Source: Streptomyces sp. NBC_00286 | Lineage (GTDB): Bacteria > Actinomycetota > Actinomycetes > Streptomycetales > Streptomycetaceae | NCBI RefSeq assembly: GCF_036173125.1 | Contig: NZ_CP108054.1 | Span: 5,270,001 to 5,334,000, forward strand | Direction: 5' to 3' | DNA length: 64,000 bases | In this document: positions 8,189-17,221 of the stretch, in pieces | Position numbering within the stretch: position 1 is the stretch's first letter | How the letters are laid out: every line of letters starts with the position of its first letter | The notes under the pieces: model-generated | What the model was told of the DNA's origin: nothing | The model's input: only the letters and a program-made list of their open reading frames with translations | Database searches by the model: none | Made by a program: the position numbers and the translations under genes

Positions 8189-9106
8189 CTAGTCCGAGAT
8201 CAGCCCTTCCCGCAACTGCGCCAACGTCCGCGTAAGCAACCGCGAGACATGCATCTGCGAGATGCCGACCTCCTCGCCGATCTGCGACTGCGTCATGTTC
8301 GCGAAGAAGCGCAGCATGATGATCTGGCGCTCGCGAGGCGGCAGTTTGGCGAGCAGCGGCTTGAGGGACTCGCGGTACTCGACGCCCTCCAGCGCCGTGT
8401 CCTCGTAGCCGAGCCGGTCCGCGAGCGAGCCCTCGCCGCCGTCGTCCTCGGGGGCCGGGGAGTCGAGCGAAGACGCGGTGTACGCGTTGCCGACCGCCAG
8501 GCCGTCGACCACGTCCTCCTCGGACACGCCCAGTACGGCGGCGAGTTCGGGCACCGTCGGCGAACGGTCCAGCTTCTGGGAGAGCTCGTCGCTCGCCTTC
8601 GTCAGCGCGAGCCGCAGCTCCTGGAGCCGGCGCGGAACGCGGACCGACCACGAGGTGTCGCGGAAGAAGCGCTTGATCTCGCCCACGACCGTCGGCATCG
8701 CGAACGTCGGGAACTCCACGCCCCGTTCGCAGTCGAAGCGGTCGATCGCCTTGATCAGGCCGATGGTGCCGACCTGGACGATGTCCTCCATGGGCTCGTT
8801 ACGGCTGCGGAAGCGGGCTGCCGCGTAGCGCACGAGCGGGAGGTTGAGCTCGATGAGGGTGTCTCGGACGTAGGCGCGCTCCGGGCTGTTCTCGTCGAGT
8901 GCGGCTAGCCGCAGGAACAGGGAGCGGGACAGGGTGCGGGTGTCGATGGCTTCCGTCGTCGAGGGGGGCGGGGCCGGAAGGGCCGGGAGGACCGGGCCGT
9001 CGCCAAGCGCACCGGCAACCGGTGCATCGACACTGTGAAGCACGTCGGGCGCGGACTCGCTCTGCGCGAGCTCAAGCACCTTCGAGCTGCCCTGATCTGC
9101 GGACAT
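8189..9106 (-). CDS. sigN: SigB/SigF/SigG-family RNA polymerase sigma factor
   Basis: The 305-residue sigma-70 group 3 factor carries region 2 ([20 protein letters not shown] then [35 protein letters not shown]), region 3 and region 4 with the helix-turn-helix [20 protein letters not shown]. About 60 residues of Pro/Ala-rich N-terminus precede it. ATG 9106 follows AAAGGGGG. It lies next to a second factor of the same family in the same direction, the arrangement known for sigN and sigF in S. coelicolor. The sigN symbol rests on this position. Known SigN acts in aerial-hypha development. No anti-sigma gene lies beside it, so control partners must be elsewhere. Confidence 0.85.
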   Translation of the reverse strand: MSADQGSSKVLELAQSESAPDVLHSVDAPVAGALGDGPVLPALPAPPPSTTEAIDTRTLSRSLFLRLAALDENSPERAYVRDTLIELNLPLVRYAAARFRSRNEPMEDIVQVGTIGLIKAIDRFDCERGVEFPTFAMPTVVGEIKRFFRDTSWSVRVPRRLQELRLALTKASDELSQKLDRSPTVPELAAVLGVSEEDVVDGLAVGNAYTASSLDSPAPEDDGGEGSLADRLGYEDTALEGVEYRESLKPLLAKLPPRERQIIMLRFFANMTQSQIGEEVGISQMHVSRLLTRTLAQLREGLISD

Positions 9107-9350
9107 GCCACCCCCTTTGGGTCGCGGACGGTCGCGGCGGACGCTCCCGTCGAAGGAACGCAGCCTCCACCTGAATACCGGAGGCAGAGCTGCGGCAAAC
9201 GCGCTTCCGGAAGAATGTCACATGTCGGCAACACGCTGTAGTGACTTGTCGACACTAAGGTGGTCAATCGGCCCTGGATAAATGGGGTATGGCCGTTTTT
9301 CATCACAGAACTGCCGGGAAAGTGACGTGCGGGCGATTCGCACCCGCGAG

Positions 9351-10178
9351 CTATGACTCGATCCTGTTTGCGGACCTCAGCCTGGCGAAGCTGCGGGCGA
9401 GCAGCCTTGACACATGCATCTGGGAGACGCCCAGTTCGGCACTGATCTGCGACTGGGTGAGATTGCTGTAGTAGCGCAGCAGCAGAATTCGCTGTTCCCG
9501 TTCCGGGAGTTGGACCAGGAGGTGCCGTACGAGATCACGGTGCTCGACTCCGTCCAGGGCCGGGTCCTCGTAGCCGAGCCGGTCGAGCAGGCCCGGCAGC
9601 CCGTCGCCCTCCTGGGCCGCTTCCAGGGAGGTGGCGTGGTACGAGCGTCCGGCCTCGAGGCAGGCCAGTACCTCCTCCTCGGCGATCCGCAGCCGCTCGG
9701 CGATCTCGGCGGTGGTGGGCGAGCGCCCGAACGCCGTCGTGAGGTCCTCGGTCGCGCTGTTCACCTGCACCCACAGTTCGTGCAGCCGACGCGGTACGTG
9801 CACGGTGCGGACGTTGTCCCGGAAGTACCGCTTGATCTCGCCGACGACCGTCGGCATCGCGAAGGTCGGGAACTGCACGCCCCGGTCCGGGTCGAAGCGG
9901 TCGATCGCGTTGATCAGCCCGATCGTGCCGACCTGGACGACGTCTTCCATGGGCTCGTTACGGCTCCGGAAGCGGGCGGCGGCGTAGCGCACGAGCGGCA
10001 GATTGGCCTCGATCAGCGCGCTGCGTACGCGATGGTGCTCGGGCGTACCCGGCCGCAGCTGCTTCAGCTCCCCGAAGAGCACCTGTGTGAGCGCCCGGGT
10101 GTCGGCGCTGCGACGTTTCTCGGGGGCAGGAGCAGGCGCCGGGGCCTCTTCCTGGGGCGGCGCAGTACTGGCCGACAC
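9351..10178 (-). CDS. sigF: Sporulation sigma factor SigF
   Basis: This SigB-family factor of 275 residues has region 2 ([19 protein letters not shown], then [19 protein letters not shown]), region 3 and a region 4 helix-turn-helix ([20 protein letters not shown]). It closely matches what I know of Streptomyces SigF, which directs late spore maturation and pigment genes. The GTG at 10178 is chosen because AAAGAGGTG lies about 9 bases upstream; an ATG at 10241 would add a Cys-rich 21-residue leader lacking support. The 244 bp between this gene and the next sigma gene suggests separate promoters. The region upstream (10179-10424) shows no other feature. Confidence 0.88.
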   Translation of the reverse strand: MSASTAPPQEEAPAPAPAPEKRRSADTRALTQVLFGELKQLRPGTPEHHRVRSALIEANLPLVRYAAARFRSRNEPMEDVVQVGTIGLINAIDRFDPDRGVQFPTFAMPTVVGEIKRYFRDNVRTVHVPRRLHELWVQVNSATEDLTTAFGRSPTTAEIAERLRIAEEEVLACLEAGRSYHATSLEAAQEGDGLPGLLDRLGYEDPALDGVEHRDLVRHLLVQLPEREQRILLLRYYSNLTQSQISAELGVSQMHVSRLLARSFARLRSANRIES

Positions 10179-10424
10179 GGTCAACGCCACCTCTTTGTCC
10201 TTCAGCCCTTGCAAACAACCCATGCAAACCGTGCAACTCATCCGTCAAAAGCGGTCATAGCATCACAAGACAGTCCACTGTGTGCAAGCACCGCAAAGAG
10301 TGGTGTTGATTCCCGAGTGGGGAGAACAGGCGCGTTTCAGCCCCGCATCATTCCGATAGGGGCTGGGGGTGGGGCCGGGGGCTGGGAGTCGTACGAGGCG
10401 AATGTGGCCGTACGCGTCAGTCGC

Positions 10425-10464
10425 CAGTCGTCTCAGTCGTCAGTCGTCTCGGTCGTCAGTCGTT
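10425..10464. repeat. 16-bp tandem repeat at the end of a small gene
   Basis: CAGTCGTCTCAGTCGT (10425-10440) and CAGTCGTCTCGGTCGT (10441-10456) are followed by a third partial unit to 10464. The array runs over the stop codon of the small membrane-protein gene at 10456. Confidence 0.7.
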
Positions 10465-10635
10465 GGCCCCGTTGGCGAGCCATGTCATGAAGTCGCCGAC
10501 GGCCTGAGCGGCGTTCGATATGCCCTCGAACCCAATTTGCACATAGTCGGCGGCCTTGCCCGGGTCGGTGATGATCACGTACAGCACGAAGACCGCGAGC
10601 GCGTAGACGGCGATCTTCTTCGAATTCACCGCCAC
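10456..10635 (-). CDS. Small membrane protein of unknown function
   Basis: The conserved part is a 57-59 residue protein beginning (M)NSKKIAVYALAVF, with one membrane helix near residues 5-24 and an amphipathic tail (ADYVQIGFEGISNAAQAVGD). The longer open frame upstream runs through the tRNA-Ser gene and is not real. AGGGGAGG lies 5 bases before GTG 10635 and 11 bases before GTG 10629, so 10635 is preferred, although 10629 is possible. Such short proteins next to sigF are common in Streptomyces and have no assigned role. Confidence 0.6.
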   Translation of the reverse strand: MAVNSKKIAVYALAVFVLYVIITDPGKAADYVQIGFEGISNAAQAVGDFMTWLANGAND

Positions 10636-10785
10636 CGCGGCCTCCCCTGTTGACCTGCTTGTCGACCTGTTTGCCCCGCCAGGGCCCGTGTTCGCCGGCG
10701 GTGAGTGTAACTCGGGCACCTGTACTACCACCGATTCTGTCTTCGGCAGGTTTCCCCACACACCCCGCACCCACTCCGCACACGC

Positions 10786-10815
10786 GAAGGGCCCCGTCTC
10801 TCGACGGGGCCCTTC
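10786..10815 (-). terminator. tRNA-Ser(CGA) terminator
   Basis: A 13-bp perfect stem GAAGGGCCCCGTC with a 4-base loop (10786-10815) starts 6 bp past the 3' end of the tRNA. Confidence 0.85.
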
Positions 10816-10820
10816 CAAAG

Positions 10821-10905
10821 CGGTAGCGGAGGGATTTGAACCCTCGGTGACTTGCGCCACACTCGCTTTCGAGGCGAGCTCCTTCGGCCGCTCGGACACG
10901 CTACC
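10821..10905 (-). tRNA. tRNA-Ser(CGA)
   Basis: On the minus strand the 85-nt gene folds as a class II tRNA: acceptor GGTAGCG/CGCTACC, discriminator G, anticodon CGA in a stem CTCGC/GCGAG, a long variable arm (TGTGGCGCAAGTCACC) and the T-loop GGGTTCAAATCCC. It reads UCG codons. CCA is not encoded. Confidence 0.95.
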
Positions 10906-10989
10906 GGGAGAGATCCTAGCCCACGTTGGGGTGTGCGCCGAAATCCGTTTTGCGGGCCGGTTCGGGAGCGGGCGGGTCAGCGGGGCGGG

Positions 10990-11421
10990 TCAGCGGGTGC
11001 TGAAGAAGTCGGTGAGCAGGCGGGCGCACTCCTCGTCGAGTACGCCGCCGATCACTTCGGGGCGGTGGTTGAGGCGCCGGTCGCGTACGACGTCCCAGAG
11101 GGAGCCGGTCGCGCCGGCCTTCGCGTCGCGGGCGCCGTAGACGAGGCGGTCCACGCGGGACTGCACGATCGCGCCCGCGCACATCGTGCAGGGTTCGAGG
11201 GTCACGACGAGCGTGCAGTCCGTCAGCCGCCACTGTCCCAGTCCGGCGGCGGCGCGGCGGATGGCGAGGACCTCGGCGTGTGCCGTGGGATCGCCGGTGG
11301 CTTCGCGTTCGTTGTGTCCGGTGGCGAGCACCGTCGTACCGTCCGCGGACAGCACGACGGCGCCGACGGGGACGTCCCCGCCCCGGACGGCCAGTCGAGC
11401 CTCGTCCAGGGCGAGCCGCAT
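10990..11421 (-). CDS. tadA: tRNA adenosine-34 deaminase TadA
   Basis: The 143-residue zinc deaminase converts adenosine to inosine at the wobble base of tRNA-Arg(ACG). It has the zinc and catalytic motifs HAE (about residues 48-50) and PCTMC (about 77-81), with the TadA-type GARDAKAGATGS loop after them. Length is normal. ATG 11421 is the only usable start before a stop, and no good ribosome site precedes it. It lies just downstream of, and in the same direction as, the acidic gene that usually accompanies it in actinobacteria, so co-transcription is likely. Confidence 0.93.
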   Translation of the reverse strand: MRLALDEARLAVRGGDVPVGAVVLSADGTTVLATGHNEREATGDPTAHAEVLAIRRAAAGLGQWRLTDCTLVVTLEPCTMCAGAIVQSRVDRLVYGARDAKAGATGSLWDVVRDRRLNHRPEVIGGVLDEECARLLTDFFSTR

Positions 11422-11480
11422 CGCGGCCCGCCAGCGGTCGCGTACGGGGTCGCTTAGGGGTTCGTGCGCGTCCTGAGCGT

Positions 11481-12029
11481 TCAGCGGACGGTCTCCAGGA
11501 CCTCCGCGGCGCCGAGCACCTCGGCGATCTCGTTCAGCGCGTCATTGCTGTCCAGGATGAGCAGTTCCTTCTCGTCCACGCCGAGGTCGGCGAGGATCTC
11601 GCGGTCTCCGATGGGTCCGGACAGCACGGCCTCGCCCGAAGCGGCCCCGCCGACGACGTCATCGTCGTCGTCGGAGTCGTTCTCGGGTTCACCGTCCTCC
11701 GTGCCGTCGAGGTCGAGGGAGTCCAGGTCCGGGACGTCGTCGCCCGGCTCCCTTCCGAGCAGTTCGTCCGTGAGCAGGATCTCGCCGTACGAGCTGCGGG
11801 CCGCGGCGGCGGCGTCCGAGACGTAGATACGAGGGTCGTCCTCGCCGTCCACGCGGACGACGCCGAACCACGCGTCCTCCTGCTCGATGAGTACGAGCAC
11901 CGTGTCGTCTTCGGTCGAGGCTTCACGGGCCAGGTCGGCCAGGTCGGACAGGGTCTCCACATCGTCGAGCTCTGTGTCGCTCGCTTCCCACCCGTCTTCG
12001 GTGCGCGCGAGCAGTGCGGCGAAGTACAC
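11481..12029 (-). CDS. tRNA adenosine deaminase-associated protein
   Basis: This 182-residue acidic protein is the conserved partner gene of tadA in actinobacteria. It starts YFAALLARTEDGWEA, has an Asp-rich central stretch (about residues 95-135 with a DDDDD run) and ends in a LGVDEKELLILDSND segment. Its biochemical role is unknown; association with TadA is by gene order. GTG 12029 is preferred because GGGAGAG lies 5 bases before it; ATG 12050 in the same frame has no ribosome site. It lies 60 bp upstream of tadA. Confidence 0.78.
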   Translation of the reverse strand: MYFAALLARTEDGWEASDTELDDVETLSDLADLAREASTEDDTVLVLIEQEDAWFGVVRVDGEDDPRIYVSDAAAAARSSYGEILLTDELLGREPGDDVPDLDSLDLDGTEDGEPENDSDDDDDVVGGAASGEAVLSGPIGDREILADLGVDEKELLILDSNDALNEIAEVLGAAEVLETVR

Positions 12030-12050
12030 CGTGACTCTCCCACTGGTCAT

Positions 12051-12359
12051 AGGCGTGCCGGTTGGGGATCCCCCCGGCGGAGGTTGCGGACGGGGAGTGC
12101 TGCGCCGAGCCCCGCCCACTCGGAATCGTGGCAGAAACTGAGCGTTCAGGAGAGGTCTTCGGCTCGCTGTGTCCCGGTCGCGTCGTCCCGGCCGTACGCG
12201 TGGCCCCTCACCTGGGCGCTCGGCGCCCGCCGTCAGCGGGATCGTACGCCGAGGAGAGCTCCGTGAGGCAACGGCTGTCCGGTGCCGACCCGTACGCCCC
12301 ACCAGTGGCGCTCCGTTGTGCTGTGTACGGGCCTGTACGTGTCTGCCGTGGGCCCTCGC
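12051..12359. other. Gap of about 300 bp with no recognised feature
   Basis: This stretch lies between the 3' end of the gene at 12360 and the start of the tadA-associated gene, and must hold the latter's promoter. I see no RNA gene, clear palindrome or repeat. The open frames are short and lack codon bias. Confidence 0.5.
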
Positions 12360-12947
12360 CTACCAGCGGAACGTGCGCATCCGCATGGCGTGCCGCAACC
12401 GCGCGGTCTTGACCCGCCGGGGCTGCACCCGATCCCGCAACTCCCGCGCCTCGGCGAGGTCCCGCAAGAACTGAGCCCGCCGCCGACGCCGCTCGGCATC
12501 ACTTTCGGCCACGCCGAGGTCTGTTGCGCCGCTCGTGTCGCCGGCGCTTTCGGGGCCTTCAGCGCTTCCGGCGCCTGTGGCGGCGCCCGGGCGTGGCGGG
12601 CTTCCGGCGGCGGTTTCGGGCGGGCCGGACTGCCGGGCGGTTTCCCGCGGGGCCTCAGCCTGCGGAGGGCTTGCGCGGCCGGTCCTCCCCGGCGCGGCGG
12701 CGGACGCCCCGGGAGCCTTTCGCGGCGCGGGCGCGGCAGCCTTGCGCTGTGCGGGCCCGGCAGCATCTCGCGGTGCGGGCCCGGGGGCCTTTCGTCGTGC
12801 CGGCCCGGCAGGCTTTCGCTGGGCGGGCGTGGCGCCGCGCGCCAGCTCTCCGCCGGCTCCCCGACGGGACGTCCCCCGTGGCGCGGAGCTGTTCGTGGAC
12901 TCCCCGGGCCGGCCGGAGGTCGCCTGGTTCTGTTCCCCGTTCCGCAT
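12360..12947 (-). CDS. Conserved Streptomyces protein with an Ala/Pro/Arg repeat region and basic tail
   Basis: The 195-residue protein has two parts. Residues about 40-85 are degenerate repeats of the type [20 protein letters not shown]. The last 50 residues are a basic helix ([20 protein letters not shown], then [16 protein letters not shown]) that looks conserved and could bind nucleic acid or a partner. No enzyme motif, signal peptide or membrane segment is present. GGGGTGG lies 6 bases upstream of the ATG. The function is unknown. Confidence 0.6.
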   Translation of the reverse strand: MRNGEQNQATSGRPGESTNSSAPRGTSRRGAGGELARGATPAQRKPAGPARRKAPGPAPRDAAGPAQRKAAAPAPRKAPGASAAAPGRTGRASPPQAEAPRETARQSGPPETAAGSPPRPGAATGAGSAEGPESAGDTSGATDLGVAESDAERRRRRAQFLRDLAEARELRDRVQPRRVKTARLRHAMRMRTFRW

Positions 12948-13040
12948 AGGTCACCACCCCAGTCCGTCCCTGCCACCTTCCCCCGGATGGGCCGTTTGAT
13001 GCGGGTTCGGGTTTGCGGGGGCGCGGCGGTGGGGCCCGGA

Positions 13041-13046
13041 TACCCT
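13041..13046 (+). promoter_or_regulatory. Candidate -10 box for a leaderless upp message
   Basis: TACCCT ends 6 bases before the upp ATG and no ribosome site is present. The spacing fits transcription starting on the start codon. Confidence 0.5.
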
Positions 13047-13052
13047 GGCCGC

Positions 13053-13688
13053 ATGCGTCTTCACGTCGTCGACCACCCTCTGGTCGCCCATAAGCTCACC
13101 ACGCTGCGCGACCAGCGCACCGACTCCCCGACCTTCCGGCGGCTGGCCGACGAACTGGTCACCCTGCTCGCCTACGAGGCCACCCGTGACGTGCGTACCG
13201 AGCAGGTCGACATCGTGACGCCGGTGGCCGGGACCACCGGCGTCAAGCTGTCCCACCCGCGCCCCCTGGTCGTACCGATCCTGCGGGCCGGCCTCGGCAT
13301 GCTGGACGGCATGGTGCGCCTGCTGCCGACCGCCGAGGTGGGCTTCCTGGGCATGATCCGCAACGAGGAGACGCTCCAGGCGTCCACGTACGCGAACCGC
13401 ATGCCGGAGGACCTCTCCGGCCGCCAGGTGTACGTACTCGACCCCATGCTCGCCACGGGCGGCACCCTCGTCGCGGCCATCACGGAGCTGATCAAGCGCG
13501 GCGCCGACGACGTGACCGCTGTGGTGCTCCTGGCCGCCCCCGAGGGCGTCGAGGTCATGGAACGCGAGCTGGCCGGCACGCCGGTGACCGTCGTGACGGC
13601 GTCGGTCGACGAGCGGCTGAACGAGCACGGCTACATCGTGCCGGGGCTCGGAGACGCGGGGGACCGGATGTACGGGTCTGCGGAGTAG
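13053..13688 (+). CDS. upp: Uracil phosphoribosyltransferase
   Basis: The 211-residue enzyme makes UMP from uracil and PRPP in pyrimidine salvage. Family marks are HKLTTLRD near the N-terminus, the [10 protein letters not shown] segment, the PRPP-binding loop [13 protein letters not shown] (about residues 128-140) and the C-terminal uracil-binding [13 protein letters not shown]. Length is typical. ATG 13053 is the only start that fits the family's N-terminus. Confidence 0.96.
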   Translation: MRLHVVDHPLVAHKLTTLRDQRTDSPTFRRLADELVTLLAYEATRDVRTEQVDIVTPVAGTTGVKLSHPRPLVVPILRAGLGMLDGMVRLLPTAEVGFLGMIRNEETLQASTYANRMPEDLSGRQVYVLDPMLATGGTLVAAITELIKRGADDVTAVVLLAAPEGVEVMERELAGTPVTVVTASVDERLNEHGYIVPGLGDAGDRMYGSAE

Positions 13689-13730
13689 CCGGCCGAACCG
13701 GGCCGAAGGCCCGTTTGACCCGCCGACCGG

Positions 13731-14378
13731 CTAACAACCCTGCTTCGTCGGTGACGGCGTCGGCTTCGGGTCGGCCAGCGTGGTCAGGGCCTTGTCGGCG
13801 GCCGCCTTCGGCGTCAGCGCCTTGAAGCCGTTGCCGATGACGAGGTCGACCTCGGCGGGCTTCGTACGGGTGTCGGTCTTCAGCTGGGCGTCGGCCAGTT
13901 GGGTGCGGAGTACGGGGAGCGCGCTGTCGGTGGCCGCCGCGGAGCCGAGCAGTATCCCGGTGCCCTTGACCTTCTTGTCGTACTCCTTCGTCGCGTTGCC
14001 CACCTCGCCGATCTTGAAGCCGCGCTTCTTGAGTTCGTCCGCGGTGCTCTTGGCGAGGCCGCTGCGGGGTGTGGCGTTGAGGACGTTCACGGTGATCTGG
14101 CCGGGCTTCGGGAGGGCCTTGACCGGCGACTGCGAGGCGGACGGTGACGGCGAGGGCGTGCAGTCCGGTGCCGCGCCCACCGCTCCGGCCTTGTCGCCGC
14201 TGCCGGTGAACACGTCGATGAGCTGCAGCGTCCCCCAGCCGAGCAGACCGAGCGCGGCGGCGGAGCCGACGGCCGCGAACGCGAGCCTGCGGCGCCCGCG
14301 GTTGCGGCGCATCCGCGGGTACTTGTCCCCCGTGATCTTGTACTGGCCGCCCATCCCAGGGGGAGTCAGCATGCTCAT
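13731..14378 (-). CDS. LytR C-terminal-domain membrane protein
   Basis: This 215-residue protein has a basic N-terminus, one membrane helix (about residues 33-52), a Ser/Pro linker and an external domain starting ITVNVLNATPRSGLAKSTAD. That is the signature of the LytR_C domain found at the end of, or alone beside, LytR-CpsA-Psr wall-polymer ligases. No LCP catalytic domain is present, so a wall-binding or accessory role is inferred. ATG 14378 is chosen, with ATG 14372 possible; neither has a strong ribosome site. It converges with upp. Confidence 0.75.
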   Translation of the reverse strand: MSMLTPPGMGGQYKITGDKYPRMRRNRGRRRLAFAAVGSAAALGLLGWGTLQLIDVFTGSGDKAGAVGAAPDCTPSPSPSASQSPVKALPKPGQITVNVLNATPRSGLAKSTADELKKRGFKIGEVGNATKEYDKKVKGTGILLGSAAATDSALPVLRTQLADAQLKTDTRTKPAEVDLVIGNGFKALTPKAAADKALTTLADPKPTPSPTKQGC

Positions 14379-14480
14379 GGGCGCAGCGTAGTGCGCCTGG
14401 GTGGCTATGCCTACTAGACGATCATTGCCCGGCGTCCAGTCCAACCCGAAAGGCCCAACGGGCGCACGAAGGGGGCGCGC

Positions 14481-14777
14481 TCAGTCGAGCTCGAGGACCC
14501 TGGCGTGCAGCACCTGGCGCTGCTGGAGCGCGGCGCGGACGGCTCTGTGGAGGCCGTCCTCCAGGTACAGGTCGCCCTGCCACTTCACGACATGCGCGAA
14601 GAGGTCGCCGTAGAACGTCGAGTCCTCGGCGAGCAGTGTTTCCAGGTCGAGCTGGCCCTTGGTCGTCACCAGCTGATCGAGGCGGACCGGGCGCGGCGCG
14701 ACATCCGCCCACTGCCGGGTGCTTTCCCGGCCGTGGTCGGGGTACGGCCGGCCGTTTCCGATGCGCTTGAAGATCAC
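14481..14777 (-). CDS. Conserved actinobacterial protein, ParB-like fold suspected
   Basis: The 98-residue protein is highly conserved in style (MIFKRIGNGRPYPDHG at the start). The stretch DLYLEDGLHRAVRAAL resembles the DGHHR core of ParB/sulfiredoxin-like domains. Databases tend to label such proteins VapB-like antitoxin, but no toxin gene lies beside it, so I would not use that name. It has no membrane segment or signal peptide. Confidence 0.6.
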   Translation of the reverse strand: MIFKRIGNGRPYPDHGRESTRQWADVAPRPVRLDQLVTTKGQLDLETLLAEDSTFYGDLFAHVVKWQGDLYLEDGLHRAVRAALQQRQVLHARVLELD

Positions 14778-14876
14778 ACGGAAAGCCTACCGGTCATGAC
14801 CTTCCGGGCGCAGCCAAGGCGCCGTAGTGGCCCCCGGAAATCACGCCGCGTGAGCGCTCCGCTGGTTGGGCAGTTC

Positions 14877-14985
14877 GAAAACTGCGGGTCCGTTGTGGCT
14901 GGTCGCGCAGGTCCCCGCGCCCCTGAAGGGGCGCTGGTCGCGCCCACGCGGCGGAGCCGCAAATCGATACAGCCCCGCGCCCCCT
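14877..14985 (-). repeat. Dispersed intergenic repeat (type A), expanded copy
   Basis: This minus-orientation copy contains CTGCGGGTCCGTTGTGGCTG, CCCCGCGCCCCTGAAGGGGC and GCGGCGGAGCCGC. It appears to hold one and a half units in tandem. It lies 3' of the gene at 15041 and 5' of the gene at 14481. Confidence 0.7.
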
Positions 14986-15040
14986 TGGAGGCTTGCCGCC
15001 CCTCGAGCGCGGTAGCGCGCCCGTACTTCGGCAACTCCGC

Positions 15041-15874
15041 TCATGCCACCACCGCGAGCAGCGTGGTAGCGGTCGTGGTCAGAGGCTCGTCCCCCGTCAG
15101 TACGGAACGGCTGCGGGCCTCTTCGGGGAGGATGCCCCGGGTGGCCAGCCGCCACAGGGTGTCCTGGTCCATCGTCACGTGTGCCGCGGCCTCCCCGCCG
15201 GGCGTGCCGGGAAGCCAGCGGTCGGCGTCCCGGATGGCCCACCAGGTGCCGCCCGCGGGGCCGGTGACGTCGAAACGCACGGTCGTTCCCCGCGGCCGGT
15301 CCACGGTGCGAAGCGTGTGCGGCAGGGCGCGCAGGAACGTGTCGATCACCGGGCCGAGCAGCTCCGGCTCGTCGGCACCGGGGCGTTCGACGGCGTCGCG
15401 GATCTGCTGCTGGTGCACCCAGAACTCCGTGTACTCGCGGGCGACGTCCAGCCAGGCGGGACTCGGCTCGTCCGTGGAGGCCCACGACACATCGACGGGG
15501 GCGGGGGCGTCGAGCCGGACACCGGCCCAGACCTCGTCGAGCTGCGGGCCGAGGTGCGCGAGCAGTTCGACCATCAGGCGCGGGCTGCACTGGCGCGTGG
15601 CCTCGACGAAGAGCCCGTTCACCCGCGCCAAGTACGCGGGCAGCGTCTCGTCGTCCGCGAACACGGCATCGCGCCACCCGTCCCGGAGACCCGAGAGGCG
15701 GCGCATGTAGTCGTTGAGGACATGGCCGACCACATCGTGCACATCCCACCCCGGGCAGACCGTCGGCCGCCCCCAGTCCCCGACCTCCAACGAGCCCAGC
15801 AGGTCGAGCAGCGCCCGGCGCTCACGCACGAACAGTGGACGGGTGTCGATGGCGGGCCCGAATAACGTCGTCAT
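15041..15874 (-). CDS. Maleylpyruvate isomerase-family (MDMPI_N/DinB fold) protein
   Basis: The 277-residue protein begins with the mycothiol-dependent maleylpyruvate isomerase N-terminal domain: RRALLDLLGSLEVGDWGRPT, then the metal-site segment VCPGWDVHDVVGHVLND with its histidines. A third ligand region is near EFWVHQQQIRDAV (about residues 146-158), giving an H...H...H set like DinB-fold metalloproteins. The C-terminal third is beta-rich. Members use mycothiol in thiol transfer; the substrate here is unknown. Confidence 0.8.
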   Translation of the reverse strand: MTTLFGPAIDTRPLFVRERRALLDLLGSLEVGDWGRPTVCPGWDVHDVVGHVLNDYMRRLSGLRDGWRDAVFADDETLPAYLARVNGLFVEATRQCSPRLMVELLAHLGPQLDEVWAGVRLDAPAPVDVSWASTDEPSPAWLDVAREYTEFWVHQQQIRDAVERPGADEPELLGPVIDTFLRALPHTLRTVDRPRGTTVRFDVTGPAGGTWWAIRDADRWLPGTPGGEAAAHVTMDQDTLWRLATRGILPEEARSRSVLTGDEPLTTTATTLLAVVA

Positions 15875-15909
15875 ACGGCGACGCTAGGCGCCACGCCACC
15901 GGAAGTCCC

Positions 15910-16533
15910 CTACTTATCGGGGGACTTGCCCGAGGCCTTGCCCGAACCCGACCCCTTCGCCGCCTTGGCCGCCGCCTTCAGCTCCTGCTTATGGGCCCGG
16001 ACCTTCGCCAGGGACTCGGGGCCCGTGATGTCCGCGACCGAGCGGAACGACTCTGGGGCGCCGTATGCGCCGGCGGCCTCGCGCCAGCCGTCTGGGCGTA
16101 CGCCGAGTTGTTTGCCCAGGAGGGCCAGGAAGATCTGGGACTTCTGGGTGCCGAAGCCGGGGAGGGAGTTCAGGCGGTTGAGGAGTTCCACGCCGCTGGC
16201 CACGTCCTTCCAGAGCGCGGCGGCGTCGCCGTCGTAGTGCTCCACCAGGTACTGGCACAACTGTTGGATGCGCTTGGCCATCGAGCCGGGGTAGCGGTGC
16301 ACCGCCGGTTTCGTGGCGAGGAGGGCGGCGAAGGCCTCGGGGTCGTACGCCGCGATCTCGTGTGCGTCGAGGTCGTCCGCGCCCATCCGCTGGGCGATGG
16401 TGTACGGGCCCGCGAACGCCCACTCCATCGGAATCTGCTGGTCCAGCAGCATGCCGACCAGCGCGGCCAGCGGACTGCGCCCGAGGAGTTCGTCGGCTTC
16501 GGGCTGCTGAGCGAGGTGAAGGGTCACGTCCAT
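15910..16533 (-). CDS. HhH-GPD-type base excision DNA repair protein
   Basis: The 207-residue protein has the endonuclease III-like fold: an N-terminal helix bundle with LVGMLLDQQIPMEWAF, and the helix-hairpin-helix LNSLPGFGTQKSQIFLALLG (about residues 118-137). No iron-sulfur cysteines follow. The expected catalytic aspartate position (near DGW, about 146) is plausible but not certain. It would remove damaged bases or nick abasic sites. The tail is Lys/Gly/Ser-rich. Confidence 0.82.
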   Translation of the reverse strand: MDVTLHLAQQPEADELLGRSPLAALVGMLLDQQIPMEWAFAGPYTIAQRMGADDLDAHEIAAYDPEAFAALLATKPAVHRYPGSMAKRIQQLCQYLVEHYDGDAAALWKDVASGVELLNRLNSLPGFGTQKSQIFLALLGKQLGVRPDGWREAAGAYGAPESFRSVADITGPESLAKVRAHKQELKAAAKAAKGSGSGKASGKSPDK

Positions 16534-16717
16534 ACTTCGAGCATCGCCCCATGCACCTCTTCACGCCCGCCCGGCGGCCAGCCCTCCACACTCGCTGAAC
16601 ACCACGCTCACCGGTCCCGCCAGTACCCCAGGGCGTGCAACCGCTGCTCCGGGCTCGCCAAGTCGCCGACGTGGACCGGGCGTTCGGTCGTTGGGTGCTG
16701 CGGTGCCTGCGGCCCCT

Positions 16718-16723
16718 TAGGGT
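16718..16723 (+). promoter_or_regulatory. Candidate -10 box for a leaderless cupin message
   Basis: TAGGGT ends 6 bases before the ATG at 16730. The CGGAGG between them could be read as a ribosome site, but it abuts the ATG with no spacing. Confidence 0.4.
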
Positions 16724-16729
16724 CGGAGG

Positions 16730-17221
16730 ATGGCCAGTGATATCACTCCCGAAGACCTCGTCGATCACTATCAGTTGGAGCCGATCCCCAAGGAAGGCGG
16801 GCGGTTCCGGGAGCTCTGGGCCGGGCCCGAGCGGGCGGACGGGCGGCCCGAGGGGACCTCGATCGTTGTGCTGCTGACCTCGGAGCCTGGGGATTTCTCG
16901 GCGATGCACCGGCTTCCCACCGATGAGGTGTGGCACTTCTATCTCGGTGATCCGCTGGAGATGCTGCTGCTCGACCCGGACGGTACGTCCCGCACCGTCG
17001 TCCTCGGTCCCGATGTGCTCGGTGGGCAGTACGTGCAGTTCACGGTGCCCGCGGGGACCTGGATGGGCGCGCGGGTCGTGGCGGGCGGCGCCTGGTCGTT
17101 CTTCGGGTGCACGATGGCGCCCGGGTTCACCTATGGAGGTTACGAGCACGGGGACGCGGCCGAGTTGACCGCGCGGTACCCGGCGGAGGCGGCGCGGATC
17201 TCCGCGCTGAGCCGGCCGTGA
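16730..17221 (+). CDS. Cupin domain protein (DUF985 type)
   Basis: This 163-residue single cupin begins ITPEDLVDHYQLEPIPKEGG, typical of the DUF985/YML079w-like family. A cupin motif is visible at MHRLPTDEVWHFYLGDPLEM (about residues 60-79: H, E and H ligands) and a second at TWMGARVVAGGAWSFFGC. The reaction is unknown for most members. Its TGA overlaps the GTG of the following SDR remnant as GTGA, showing that the two were an operon before the SDR gene broke. Confidence 0.82.
   Translation: MASDITPEDLVDHYQLEPIPKEGGRFRELWAGPERADGRPEGTSIVVLLTSEPGDFSAMHRLPTDEVWHFYLGDPLEMLLLDPDGTSRTVVLGPDVLGGQYVQFTVPAGTWMGARVVAGGAWSFFGCTMAPGFTYGGYEHGDAAELTARYPAEAARISALSRP

Noticed and set aside
8189..10178. Anti-sigma or anti-anti-sigma genes beside sigN and sigF
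   Set aside because: No RsbV/RsbW-type frame is present between or around the two sigma genes.
10636..10899. N-terminal extension of the small membrane protein through the tRNA-Ser gene
   Set aside because: The extension reads through the tRNA and its terminator; conserved sequence begins at NSKKIAVYAL.
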